Below, piece by piece: positions 29,149 to 40,489 of a stretch of 64,000 nucleotides of DNA (positions are counted from its first letter, which is position 1; each line of letters begins with the position of its first letter). The translations under genes and the position numbers were made by a program. The DNA lies in NCBI GenBank assembly GCA_039707655.1, contig CM077675.1, positions 418,747,162 through 418,811,161 of the forward strand, written 5' to 3'. The stretch is from Elymus sibiricus (Eukaryota; Streptophyta; Magnoliopsida; Poales; Poaceae). Below the pieces are notes generated by a model. That model did no database searches. It was not told the DNA's origin and worked only from the letters and a program-made list of their open reading frames with translations.

Positions 29149-32100
29149 TGATGACCCACAAGTATAGGGGATCTATCATAGTCCTTTCGATAAGTAAGAG
29201 TGTCGAACCCAACGAGGAGCAGAAGGAAATGACAAGCGGTTTTCAGTAAGGTATTCTCTGCAAGCACTGAAATTATCGGTAACAGATAGTTTTGTGATAA
29301 GATAATTCGTAACGGATAGCAAGTAACAAATGTAGCAAAGGTGCAGCAAGGTGGCCCAATCCTTTTTATAGCAAAGGACAAGCCTGGAAAAACTCTTATA
29401 TAAAGCAAAGCGCTCCCGAGGACACATGGAAATTTCTGTCAAGCTAGTTTTCATGATGCTCATATGATTCACGTTCGTTACTTTGATAATTTGATATGTG
29501 GGTGGACCGGTGCTTGGGTGCTGCCCTTACTTGGACAAGCCTCCCACTTATGATTAACCTCTCTCGCAAGCATCCGCAACTACGAAAGAAGAATTAAGAT
29601 AAATCTAACCATAGCATGAAACATATGGATCCAAATCAGCCCCTTACGAAGCAACGAATAAACTAGGGTTTAAGATTCTGTCACTCTAGCAACCCATCAT
29701 ATACTTATTACTTCCCAATGCCTTCCCCTAGGCCCAAATAATGGTGAAGTGTCATGTAGTCGACGTTCACATAACACCACTAGAGGAGAGACAACATACA
29801 TCTCATCAAAATATCGAACGAATACCAAATTCACATGATTACTTATAACAAGACTTATCCCATGTCCTCAGGAACAAACGTAAATACTCACAAAGCATAT
29901 TCATGTTCATAATCAGAGGAGTATTAATTATCATTAATGATCTGAACATATGATCTTCCACCAAGTAAACTGCTACTTCTTGAGCATGCGTTGGTTTTCC
30001 CTTGAAGAGGAAAGGGTGATGCGGCAAAGTAGGTAAGTATTTCCCTCAGTTGTTGAGAACCAAGGTATCAATCCAGTAGGAGATACAAGCAAGTCACCAA
30101 TGGATGTACCTACACAAATAATCAAACACTTGCACCCAACGCTATAAAGGGGTTGTCAATCCCTTCACGGTTACTTGCAAGGATGAGATCTGATAGAGAT
30201 AGATAGATAGGATTGCTAAAACGAAAAGTAAACTAAAAGTAAAAAAGATTGCAGCAAGATATTTTTGGTATTTTTGGTTTATAGATCTGAAAATATAATA
30301 TGGAAAATAGACCCGGGGGCCATAGGTTTCACTAGAGGCTTCCCTCATGATGGCAAATAATACGGTGGGTGAACAAATTACTGTCGAGCAATTGATAGAA
30401 AAGCGAATAATTATGAAGATATCCAAGGCAATGATTATGCATATAGGCATCACGGCCGTGTCAAGCAGACCAAAACGATTCTGCATCTACTACTATTACT
30501 CCACACATCGACCGACTCCTGCCTACATCTAGAGTATTAAGTTCATGAAGAACAGAGTAACGCATTAGGTAAGATGACATGATGCAGAGGGATAAACTCA
30601 AGCAATATGATGAAAACCCCATATTTTTATCCTCGATGGCAACAATACAATACGTGCCTCGCTACCCCTACTTTGTCACTGGGTGAGGACACCGCAAGAT
30701 TGAACCCAAAACTAAGCACTTCTCCCATTGCAAGAATTACCAATCTAGTTGGCCAAACTAAACCAATAACTCGAAGAGACTTGCAAAGATATGAAATCAT
30801 GCATATAAGAATTCAGAGAAGATTCAAATAATATTCATAGATAATCTGAACATAAACCCACAATTCATCGGATCTCGACAAACACACTGCAAAAGAGTAT
30901 TACATCGGATAGATCTCCATGAAGATCATGAAGAACATGGTATTGAAGAACAAAGAGAGAGAAGAAGCCATCTAGCTACTAGCTATGGACCCGAAGGTCT
31001 GTGGTGGACTACTCACGCATCATTGGAGGGGCAATGGAGTTGATGTAGATGCCCTCCGTGATCGAATCCCCCTCCGGCAGATTACCGAAAAAGGCTCCAA
31101 GATGGGATCTCACGGGAACAGAGGCTTCCGACGGCGGAAAAGTATTTTCGTGGCTCTTTTTAGTATCCAGGGAATATTTGGGAATTTATAGGCCGAAGAA
31201 TAGGGTTAGGAGAGCTGCCGTGGGGCCACAAGCTAGGAGAGCGCCCCCCCTAGGGCGCCCCCTAGTGGCTTGTGATGCCACGGCAAGTCTCCTGCCTTCA
31301 TCTCCAAGTCTGGCAGGTTTCTTCTGGTCCAAGAAAAATCATTCCGAAGATTTTATTCCGTTTGGACTCCGTTTAATATTCCTTATCTGCAATACTCAAA
31401 AACATGGAAAAAAGAGAAACTGGCACTAGGCTCTAGATTAATAGGTTAGTCCCAAAAATAATATAAAATAGCATATTAATGCATATAAAACATCCAAAAC
31501 AGATAATATAATAGCATGGAACAATCAAAAATTATAGATACGTTGGAGACGTATCATAAACCAACTAGCATCAACTAGAAGGAGTAATCAACACTACTAG
31601 AAACCCACAGGTACCAATCTGAGGTTTTGAGACAAAGATCGGATACAAGAGATGAACTAGGGTTTGGAGAGGAGATGATGCTGATGAAGATGTTGATGGA
31701 GATTGACCCCCTCTCGATGAGAGGATCGTTGGTGATGACGATAGCTTCGATTTCCCCCTCCGGGAGGGAAGTTTCCCCGGCAGAACAGCTCCACTGGAGC
31801 CCTAGATTAGCTCTGCCCAAGTTCCGCCTCGAGACGGCGACGCTTCGTCCCGAAAGCTCTCTTATGATTTTTTCCAGGTCAAAACACTCCATATAGCAGA
31901 AGATGGGCACCGGAGGCCAGCCAGGGGGGGCACAAGCCACTAGGGCGCGCCCTCCAGGCTTGTGGCTGCCTGGTGGGTCCCCTTTGGTATTTTTTATATA
32001 TTCCAAAATAATTCTTCGTAGATTTTCAGGACTTTTGGAGTTGTGCAGAATAGGTATCTCAGATTTGCTCCTTTTCCAGTCCAGAATTCCAGCTGCCGGT

Positions 32101-32229
32101 ATTCTCCCTCTTCATGTAAACCTTGTAAAATAAGAGAGAAAAGGCATAAGTATTGTACCAAAATATGTAATAACAGCCCATAATGCAATAAAGATCAATA
32201 TAAAAGCATGATGCAAAATGGACGTATCA
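29149..32229 (-). repeat. 5' LTR of G3, split by solo LTR S2
   Basis: The parts 29149-29970 and 31562-32229 join at TAAAC to give 1490 bp collinear with 18805-20330. The TATA-like box and GC-rich inverted repeat are in the right-hand part (about 31915-32000), and the repeat is shorter here than in the 3' LTR. The S2 insertion separates the U3/R promoter from the rest, so this copy would not make normal full-length RNA. Confidence 0.92.
29971..31556 (-). mobile_element. Solo LTR S2 (1586 bp) nested in the G3 5' LTR
   Basis: The ends are TGCTACTTCTTGAGCATGCG and GGAGACGTATCA. TAAAC at 29966-29970 and 31557-31561 is a perfect target duplication. Excising S2 plus one TAAAC restores collinearity with the 3' LTR. 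In sense orientation it starts TGATACGTCTCCAACGTATC. Confidence 0.95.
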
Positions 32230-32640
32230 ACGTTCGACCACTAACACACCATCCTCCAGTTAGAGATGCTCTACCTAGAGTTGGAGCTGAAGCCCCTTCT
32301 TCCCCTAACACCGTCATCGCTCTATGCGGTAGAATGCATTGCTGTCTCTCTAAATACGATGGCGCTAGCACCACCACCACCACCGGCAATAGTACTCAAC
32401 AACTGGTTGCATAGGTGGTTAAGGGCATATACACTATGTGGGCGCAGGCATGCCTTATCAATGCATTTGGCGTCGACACAACAAAGTCGACGGGCCAGAG
32501 CCCTTGGTGAGCTCATCAACCACACGATTTGTTCATCTTTCATGCGTGGCCACCTCAAGATTCTTTTCGGTTTAAAGTTTTGAAGACTTACTTTGAGAAG
32601 TTATTTACTTATGTGTATATATGCTGGTTTTCATGGTTGG
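32230..32640. other. Host sequence between G3 and LINE L2
   Basis: Continuation of host DNA after the G3 target duplication (ACGTT, 32230-32234). It contains a short (CAC)n run near 32370-32383 and GGGCATATACACTATGTGGG near 32423, which resembles a MITE end, but no partner end is visible. No gene supported. Confidence 0.45.
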
Positions 32641-33716
32641 ATATTCCTCCTTTTCTCAAGCAGAGTACACAAAGAGATTTGAATAAACCCTCTCCTAGAC
32701 ATTTGCTCCATATTTAGAGGTTGTATCTCATCAAGCTCCTCTAGATCCTTCAGCTCTTCAGCCCAATCAGTATTGTTCATTAGTGCCTGACCTCTCACAT
32801 TCCTACCCCACCCTTTCAGGTACTTACTCACATTTTTCATTTTTTTGCACAAAGTCAAGCTATCTTTGGCGACAACGGGTTCACTCCATATCTTTTCCAC
32901 TTTAGTCAGGAAATCATTCCTTTGGATCAAATTAGACTCAGATCTAAAGGATTTTTGCCTATGTTCTTTCTCCTCCAATGTGTCCAAAATCAAAGGGTTA
33001 TGATCATATATCATCCTAGTTAGCTTGTGTACATTGGTCAGGGGAAATACTTTTTCCCAACCACTAATTATAAGAAACCTATCTAGTTTTCCCGAGTGGG
33101 GTTCTCCTTGTTACTGGACCAAGTGAAACCCCCACCAACCAACTCCATCTAAGCAAAGTTCATGTTTTTCTCCTCATATAACCTAAGAAAATTGAAGTCA
33201 CCACCAGTTAGAATAGGAACTCTTCGATCTGAACACACAATAGTCAGCTCAGCCAGGAACTCTTGCTTCTGTTCATCCTGAGCTACCCCATAAACAAATA
33301 CAATTGCCCAATGCAGCAATAACTTGGTATCAAATAGCTGACTTTTATATGGAAATCCTCATGTGAGGTAACAATGATGTTAAATCGACAGGATCTACCC
33401 CCCCCCCCCCTCAAAATACCGTCAGATTTTTCCTTTAGAAGGTATCCATTGCCGGAAAAATTTCAAAGGATTAATTTTCTAAGATATTTTTTCATTTTCT
33501 CCTGTAAACCAACAAAATCCATGTGAGCAACTAAACCTTTCTCACCACAACCCATGCAGTTACAAATAAGACCTATCATGCTTTAAATGATTATTTCTTT
33601 CTTCTCCCGCTGACAACAGATGGTCCATCATGCAAAGGATGATTGACTATAGTTGCCGGACCTTTTTCGACCATTCCTCGAGTCAAACCGCTCCACTTTT
33701 CACAGGCACATATTTG
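32641..33716 (-). pseudogene. LINE L2: end of ORF1 and endonuclease part of ORF2
   Basis: On the minus strand ORF2 begins at ATG 33579 (MIGLICNC...) and carries endonuclease text: GLQEKMKKYL, VYGVAQDEQKQEFLAEL, LTGGDFNFLR, YDHNPLILDT and the linker WSEPVVAKDSL down to 32641, where homology stops before the RT. Several stops and frameshifts break it; a run of 12 C (33397-33408) sits in the endonuclease region. The 137 bases from 33580 to 33716 are the ORF1-ORF2 junction. Copia I interrupts it at 33717; the rest of ORF1 is found at 42281-42335 and from 53193 on. Confidence 0.82.
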
Positions 33717-35502
33717 TGTTGGTCAACGTTGCATGGGAAACAAAAAATTTCCTACGCACACGCAAGGTCTATCCATGGTGATGAGCATCTACGAGAGGGA
33801 GAGTGGATCTACGTACCCTTGTAGATCGCTAAGAGGGAAGCGTTAAGAAACGTGGTTGATGTAGTCGAACGTATTCGTGATCCAAATCGCAAGCCGTCCC
33901 GCGATCCAATCATGATCCGTCCCAATCTAGCGCCGAACGGACGGCACCTCAGCGTTCAGCACACGTACAGCTCGATGACGATCTCCGCCTTCTTGATCCA
34001 GCAAGAGGGAGCGGAGAGGTAGATGAGTACTCCAGCAGCATGACGGCATGGTGACGGTGGTGGTGGTGCTGTCCCGGCAGGGCTTCGCCAAGCGCAACCG
34101 AGACAATCTAGTGGAGAACAAATCTAGAGGGAGAGAGAGGCAGCCGTGGCTTTTCAGGTTGGGGCTGCCCTAAAAAACCTCTAGTATATATAGGAGGGAG
34201 GGAGGTGGAGGCAACCCTAGGGTTTCCCTAGGGGTTCGGCTGAACCACCACCAAGGGGGAGGAGTCCACCTCCCACAAGGGAGGTGGAATCCTAATAGGA
34301 CTCCTCCCCACTTGGCCTCCTCCCCACCCCTTGCGCAAGGGCCTCCTAGGGGCTGGCCGGCCAGTCCACCAGGGGCTGGTGCGCCACCTCCTAGGCCCAT
34401 GTGACCCTTGGGGTGGGTGGGCCCCACTTGGTGGACCCCCCGGAACCCATTCGTCACTCCCGGCACACTACCGGAAGTGCCCGAAACATTTCCGGAGACC
34501 AAAACGGGACTTCCTATATATCAATCTTTACCTCCGGACCATTCAGGAGCTCCTCATGACGTCCGGGATCTCAACCGGGACTCCGAACAACCTCCGGTCA
34601 TCACCATACATAACTCAATACTACCGGAACGTCACCGAACGTTAAGTGTGCAGACCCTGCGGGTTCGAGAACTATGTAGACATGACCGAGACACCTCTAT
34701 GGTCAATAACCAATAGCGGGACCTGGATGCCCATATTGGTTCCTACATATTCTATGAAGATCTTTATCGGTTGAACCTCTATGTCAAGGATTCAGTTAAT
34801 CCCGTATGCTGTTCCCTTTGTTCTTCGGTATGTTACTTGCCCGAGATTCGATCGTCGGTATCTCTATACCTAGTTCAATCTCGTTACCGGCAAGTCTCTT
34901 TACTCGTTCCGTAATACAAGATCTCGTGGCTAACTCTTTAGTCACTTTGCTTGCAAGGCTTATTATGATGTTGTATTACCGAGTGGGCCCTGAGATACCT
35001 CTCCGTCACACGGAGTAACATATCCCAGTCTTGATCCATGTCAACTCAACAGACACCTTCGGAGATACCTGTGGAGCATCTTTATAGTCACCCAGTTACG
35101 TTGCGATGTTTGATACACACAAGGTATTCCTCCAGTGTCAGTGAGTTGCATGATCTCATGGTCATAGGAACAGATACTTGGCATGCAGAAAACTATAGCA
35201 ATAAACTGACACGATCATATGCTACGTTCATAGTTTTGGTCTTGTCCATCACATCATTCTCCTAATGATGTGATCCCGTTATCAAATGACATCTCATGTC
35301 TATGGCCAGGAAACCATGACCATCTTTGATCAACGAGCTAGTCTACTAGAGGCATACTAGGGACACAGTGTTGTCTATGTATCCACACATGTATTTGTGT
35401 TTCCAATCAATATAATTATAGCATGGATAATAAACGATTATCATGAACAAGGAAATATAATAATAATCACTTTATTATTGCCTCTAGGGCATATTTCCAA
35501 CA
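33717..35502 (-). repeat. Copia I 3' LTR (1786 bp)
   Basis: It starts TGTTGGTCAACG and ends CATATTTCCAACA in + orientation, so in sense it starts TGTTGGAAATATGCC, the signature I recall for Angela/WIS/BARE. A TATATATA box lies near 34183-34193. It lacks the AGCGGTAGTACCGCT array of the Copia II LTRs. Confidence 0.92.
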
Positions 35503-35516
35503 GTCTCCCAGTTGCA
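35503..35516 (-). other. Polypurine tract of Copia I
   Basis: The minus strand reads GCAACTGGGAGAC next to the 3' LTR. The intact form in Copia II (44160-44173) reads GCAAGTGGGAGAC; the G-to-C change here interrupts the purine run. Confidence 0.75.
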
Positions 35517-35552
35517 CTAGAGTCAATAATCTAGCTCACATCACTATGTGAT

Positions 35553-37145
35553 TTACATTGTAATGAATGTAACACCCATACAGTTCTGGTGTTGATCATG
35601 TTTAGCCCTTGGAAGAGGTTTAGTCAACGAGTCTGCGACATTCAGATCCATGTGCACTTTGCCAATATTTATGTCCTCCTCCTTGATGTAATCGCGGATG
35701 GAATTGAAGCGTCGCTTTATGTGTCTGGTCCTGTTGTGAAACCTTGGTTCCTTGGCTAGAGCAATGGCACCAGTGTTGTCACAGAATAGAGTCATTGGGT
35801 TCAGTGCACTGGGCACTACTCCAAGATCTGTCATGAACTCCTTCATCCAGACACCTTCCTTCGCCGCCTCCGAGGCAGCGATGTATTCCGCTTCGCATGT
35901 AGAATCAGCTACCACGCTCTGCTTGGAACTGCACCAGCTTACCGTACCCCCATTGAGAATAAATACGTATCCGGTTTGAGACTTACAGTCATCCGGATCA
36001 GTGTCAAAGCTTGCATCGACGTAACCCTTTACGACGAGCTCTTGATCACCTCCATAAACGAGAAACATGTCCTTAGTCCTTTTCAGGTACTTCAGGATAT
36101 TCTTGACCGCCTTCCAGTGTTCCACTCCTGGATCACTTTGAAACCTTCTGGCCATACTTATGGCAAGGCTGACATCGGGTCTTGTGCACAGCATTGCATA
36201 CATGATAGAGCCTATGGCTGAAGCATAGGGGATGACAGTCATCTTTTCTCTATCTTCTGCTGTCACTGGGCATTGAGTCTTACTCAACTTCACACCTTGC
36301 AATACAGGCAAGAACCCCTTCTTGGACTGATCCATTTTGAACTTCTTCAAAACTTTGTCAAGGTATGTACTCTGTGAAAGTCCTATTAAGTGTCTCAATC
36401 TATCTCTATAGATCTTGATGCCTAATATGAAAGCAGCTTCTCCTAGGTCCTTCATTGAAAAACTCTTGTTCAAATATTCCTTCACGCTTTCCAACATTTC
36501 TATATTGTTTCCAATCAGCAATATGTCATCCACATATAATATTAGAAACGCTATAGAGCTCCCACTCACTTTCTTGTAAATACAAGCTTCTCTGTAAACT
36601 TGTATAAACCTGAACGCTTTGATCACCTCATCAAAGCGAAGATTCCAACTCCGAGATGCTTGCACCAGTCCATAAATGGATCGCTGGAGTTTGCGAACTT
36701 TGTCAGCATTCTCTGGATCGACAAAACCTTCTGGTTGCATCATATACAACTCTTCCTTAAGGCAACCATTAAGGAATGCTGTTTTGACATCCGTTTGCCA
36801 AATTTCATAATCGAAAAATGCAGCTATTGCTAACATGATTCTGACGGACTTAAGCATCGCTACGGGTGAGAAGGTCTCATCGTAGTCAACTCCTTGAACT
36901 TGTGAAAAACCCTTTTCCACAAGTCGAGCTTTATAGACGGTGACATTACCGTCCGCGTCCGTCTTCATCTTAAAGATCCATTTATTCTGAATGGCCTTTC
37001 GCCCTTCAGGTAATACTTCCAAAGTCCATACTTTGTTTTCATACATGGATCCCATCTCGGATTTCATGGCCTCTAACCATTTCTCGGAATCCGGGCCCAT
37101 CATCGCTTCTCCATAGCTCATAGGTTCATCGTTGTCCAACAACAT
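35553..37145 (-). pseudogene. Copia I reverse transcriptase and RNase H (530-codon frame)
   Basis: Open from 37145 to 35553. RT motifs: NKWIFKMKTDADG, DVKTAFLNG, and the catalytic FLILYVDDILLIGN (YVDD). RNase H motifs: YVDASFDTDPDD, ADSTCEAEYIAASEA and a C-terminal RFNSIRDYIKEEDI. This is the C-terminal half of the single Copia gag-pol; its first codon is just an internal Met. Upstream the frame is closed by a Gln-to-stop change near 37314 and a Glu-to-stop change near 37488 compared with Copia II. Confidence 0.88.
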
Positions 37146-37487
37146 GACCTCTAAGGCAGGGTTACCGTACCACTCAGGAGCAGTACGTGCCCTTGTCGAC
37201 CTACGAGGTTCGATAGCAACTTGATCCGAAGCCTCATGATCACCATCATCAGCTTCCTCTTCAACTGATGCAGGCTCTACAGAAACATCTCTCTGCGCTG
37301 CGCTACTCTCTGGTTAAAGTAAAGGTTCAACAACCTCATCAAGTTCTATTTTCCTCCCACTCAATTCTTTCGAGAGAAACTCTTTCTCGAGAAATGACCC
37401 GTTCTTTGCGACAAACACTTTGCCTTCGGATCTGAGATAGAAGGTATACCCAACCGTCTCTTTTGGGTATCCTATGAAGACACATTT

Positions 37488-38012
37488 CTACGCTTTGGGT
37501 TCCAGCTTTTCAAGCTGAACCTTTTTGACATAAGCATCACATCCCCAAACTTTAAGAAACGACAACTTTGGTTTCTTACCAAACCACAGTTCATATGGCG
37601 TCGTATCTACGGATTTCGATGGTGCCCTATTTAAAGTGAATGCAGCTGTCTCTAACGCATAACCCCAAAATGATAGTGGCAAATCGGCAAGAGACATCAT
37701 AGACCGCACCATATCCAATAAGGTTCGATTACGACGTTCGGACACACCATTGCGCGATGGTGTTCCAGGCGGTGTCAATTGTGAAACAATTCCACATTGT
37801 CTTAAGTGATTGCCAAACTCATAACTCAGAAATTCTCCTCCTCGATCAGATCGTAGGAATTTAATCTTCTTATTACGATGATTCTCAACTTCACTCTGAA
37901 ATTGCTTGAACTTTTCAAACGTTTCAGACTTATGTTTCATTAAGTAAATATACCCATATCTACTTAATTCATCGGTGAAGGTGAGAAAATAACGATATCC
38001 CGCGCGCCTCAA
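37488..38012 (-). pseudogene. Copia I integrase core
   Basis: The frame carries the Copia integrase core: FTDELSRYGYIYLMKHKSET, the DRGGEF motif, and the ETAAFTLNRAPSKSVDTTPY and WFGKKPKLSFLKVWGC segments. A frameshift near 38005 separates it from the zinc-binding part. The usual catalytic aspartates and glutamate appear retained (TFTDELS, RSDRGGEF, NGVSERRNRT). Confidence 0.85.
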
Positions 38013-38096
38013 TGCTCATCTTACCGCATACATCAGTATGTATGATTTCCAACAAGTCACTTGCCCGTTCGATTGTTCCAGAGAACGGGGTCTTAG

Positions 38097-39149
38097 TCAT
38101 CTTGCCCATGAGGCATGGTTAACATGTGTCAAGTGATTCAAATCAAGTGACTCAAAAAGTCCATCAGCATGGAGTTTCTTCATGCGTTTTACACCAATAT
38201 GACCTAAGCGGCAGTGCCACAAGAAAGTGGTGCTATCATTATCAGCTCTACATCTTTTGGCATAAATGTTATGAACATGTGTATCATCACTATCGAGATT
38301 CAATAAGAATAAACCCCTCACAATGGGTGCATGACCATAAAAGATATTACTCATATAAATAGAACAACCATTATTCTCTGATTTAAATGAGTAACCGTCT
38401 CGCAATAAACAAGATCCAGATATAATGTTCATGCTTAACGCAGGCACTAAATAACAATTATTCTGGTTCATCACTAATCCCGATGGTAATCGAAGAGCGA
38501 GCGTGCCGACGGCGATCACATCAACCTTGGAACCATTTCCCACGCGCATCGTCACTTCGTCCTTAGCCAGCCTCCGTCTATTCCGTAGTTCCTGCTTTGA
38601 GTTGCAAATGTGAGCAACCGAGCCGGTATCAAATACCCAGGCACTACAACGAGAGCTGGTAAGGTACACATCAATAACATGTATATCATATATACCTTGT
38701 TTGGTGTTGGCCGCCTTCTTGTCAGCCAGATACTTGGGGCAGTTCCGCTTCCAGTGACCAGTTCCCTTGCAATGAAAGCACTCAGTTTCCGGCTTGGGTC
38801 CAGCCTTGGGTTTCTTCACGGGAGGGGCAACTGCTTTGCCACTCTTCTTGGAATTACCCTTCTTGCCCTTGCCATTCTTCTTGAAACTAGTGGTTTTATT
38901 GACCATCAACACTTGATGCTCCTTCTGAATCTCAGACTTAGCGACTTTCAACATCGCAAACAGCTCGGCGACTGACTTGTTCATCCCTTGCATGTTATAG
39001 TTCAACACGAAGCTTTTGTAACTAGGTGGCAGTGATTGAAGAACTCTGTCAGTGATCTCCTCTGGCGGGAGAACAATTCCCAACTCCGCCAGATGGTTGG
39101 AATACCCAGACATTCTGAGTACATGTTCACTAAGCATAATAAGATGCAT
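38097..39149 (-). pseudogene. Copia I gag C-terminus, protease and integrase zinc domain
   Basis: The frame begins after a deletion: the sequence joins the leader (TTATGCATC...) to mid-gag (EHVLRMSGYSNHLAEL). It then reads the gag zinc knuckle CFHCKGTGHWKRNC (CX2CX4HX4C intact), the protease site FDTGSVAH, and the pre-integrase HLWHCRLGHIGVKRM. Compared with Copia II about 870 bp are missing, including the gag start codon, so no gag-pol can be initiated at its normal place. The right part of the deletion lies near 39138-39141. Confidence 0.87.
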
Positions 39150-39890
39150 AAAAGGATTAACATCACATGCAAATCATAAGTGACAAGATATGGCCATGAT
39201 CTTGTGCTTTTGATCTCCATCTCCAAAGCACCGGCATGATCTCCATCGTCACCGACATGACACCATGATCTCCATCAACGTGTCGCCATGAGGTTGTCGC
39301 GCCAACTATTGCTTCTACAACTATTGCTAACTCATAGCGATAAAGTAAAGCAAAAACGGTGAAAATAAATTAAAGACAACCCTATGGCTCCTACCGGTTG
39401 CCGTACTCATCGACATGCAAGTCGTGATAATCTATACAAAACATGGTCATCTCATACATCACATATATCTCATCATGTACTTGGCCATATCACATCACAA
39501 CATACCCTGCAAAAACAAGTTAGACGTCCTCTAATTGTTGTTGCAAGTTTTACGTGGCTGCTACGGGTTTGCAAGAACCGTTCTTACCTACGCAAAACCA
39601 CAATGTGGTGTAGTGATTGCTTTTTGATCTTCTAAAAGAACCCTCTTCATTGAAATCGATTCAACTAAAGTGAGAGAGACAGACACCCGCTAGCCATCTT
39701 TATGCAACGAAGTTACATGTCAGTTGAAGGAACCTGTCTCGCGTAAGCGTACGCGTAATGTCGGTCTGGGCCGCTTCATCTCACAATACCGCCGAATCAA
39801 GTATCAACTAGTAACGGCAAGCAATATGTATACACCCACGCCCACAACTCGTTTGTGTTCTACTCGAGATCTCATCTACGCATAGACCTA

Positions 39891-39902
39891 GCTCTGATAC
39901 CA
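39891..39902 (-). other. Internal primer-binding site (initiator tRNA-Met type) of Copia II subtype in Copia I
   Basis: The minus strand reads TGGTATCAGAGC, the standard Copia primer site, one base from an LTR start at 39904. It is an extra site: the one next to the true 5' LTR (40477-40488) is altered. Confidence 0.85.
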
Positions 39903-39903
39903 C

Positions 39904-39980
39904 TGTTGGGGAACGTTGCATCGGAAACAAAAATTTTCCTACGCACACACAAGATCTATCCATGGTGATGAGCATCTACG
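39904..39980 (-). repeat. 77-bp LTR (U5) fragment of Copia II subtype inside Copia I
   Basis: TGTTGGGGAACGTTGCATCG... equals 49442-49518 base for base, unlike the Copia I LTR terminus (TGTTGGTCAACG). It stops at CATCTACG, where a second copy of the leader begins (TTGCCGTACTC, 39981). Confidence 0.9.
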
Positions 39981-40489
39981 TTGCCGTACTCATCGACATG
40001 CAAGTCGTGATAATCTATACGAAACATGATCATCTCATACATCACATATATCTCATCATGTTTCTGGCCATATCATATCACATCATACCCTGCAAAAACA
40101 AGTTAGACGTCCTCTAATTTGTTGTTGCATGTTTTACGCGGCTGCTATGGGTATCTAGCAAGAACGATTCTTACCTACGCAAAACCACAACGGTGATATA
40201 CAAGTTGCTATTTCACCTTCTACAAGGACCGCCTCTGTCGAATCCGATTCAACTAAAGTGGGAGAGACAGACACCCGCCAGCCATCTTATGCAACAAAGT
40301 TACATGTCAGTCGATGGAACCGGTCTCTCGTACGTTGACGAGTAAGGTTGGTCCGAGCCGCTTCATCCCACAATACCGCTGAATCAAGAAAAGACTAAGG
40401 AGGGAAGCAATCTGAATATCAACGCCCACAAACTCCTTTGTGTTCTACTCGAGATCTCATCTACGCATAGACCTAGCTCATGATGCCAC
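39981..40489 (-). repeat. Duplicated leader of Copia I with degenerate primer-binding site
   Basis: Second copy of the sequence starting at 39398 (583 bp apart). It is divergent, with many substitutions and small indels, and ends in GCTCATGATGCCA instead of GCTCTGATACCA. Its first copy is nearly identical to Copia II (48990-49441), so the two copies have different origins. Confidence 0.87.

Larger units (their letters stand above)
18805..32229 (-). mobile_element. Gypsy G3, full-length Athila-type LTR retrotransposon with two nested solo LTRs
   Basis: On the minus strand it runs 5' LTR (32229 to 29149), PBS (29137-29120), gag-pol (29042 to about 24301), a long 3' spacer with little coding, polypurine tract (20344-20331) and 3' LTR (20330 to 18805). 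Flanks are ATGTT (18800-18804) and ACGTT (32230-32234), a 5-bp target duplication with one transition. Two other LTRs interrupt it: S1 in the 3' spacer and S2 in the 5' LTR. Without them the element is about 10.2 kb with 1490- and 1526-bp LTRs. The RT sequence type, lack of a chromodomain after integrase and the tRNA-Asp-type primer site support the Athila lineage. Confidence 0.93.

Noticed and set aside
32415..32530. GGGCATATACACTATGTGGG as a MITE end
   Set aside because: No inverted partner with a matching TWA was found within the next kilobase.
33397..33408. Run of 12 C as a functional G-quadruplex
   Set aside because: A single homopolymer inside a dead LINE; more likely slippage or a sequencing-sensitive tract than a regulatory element.
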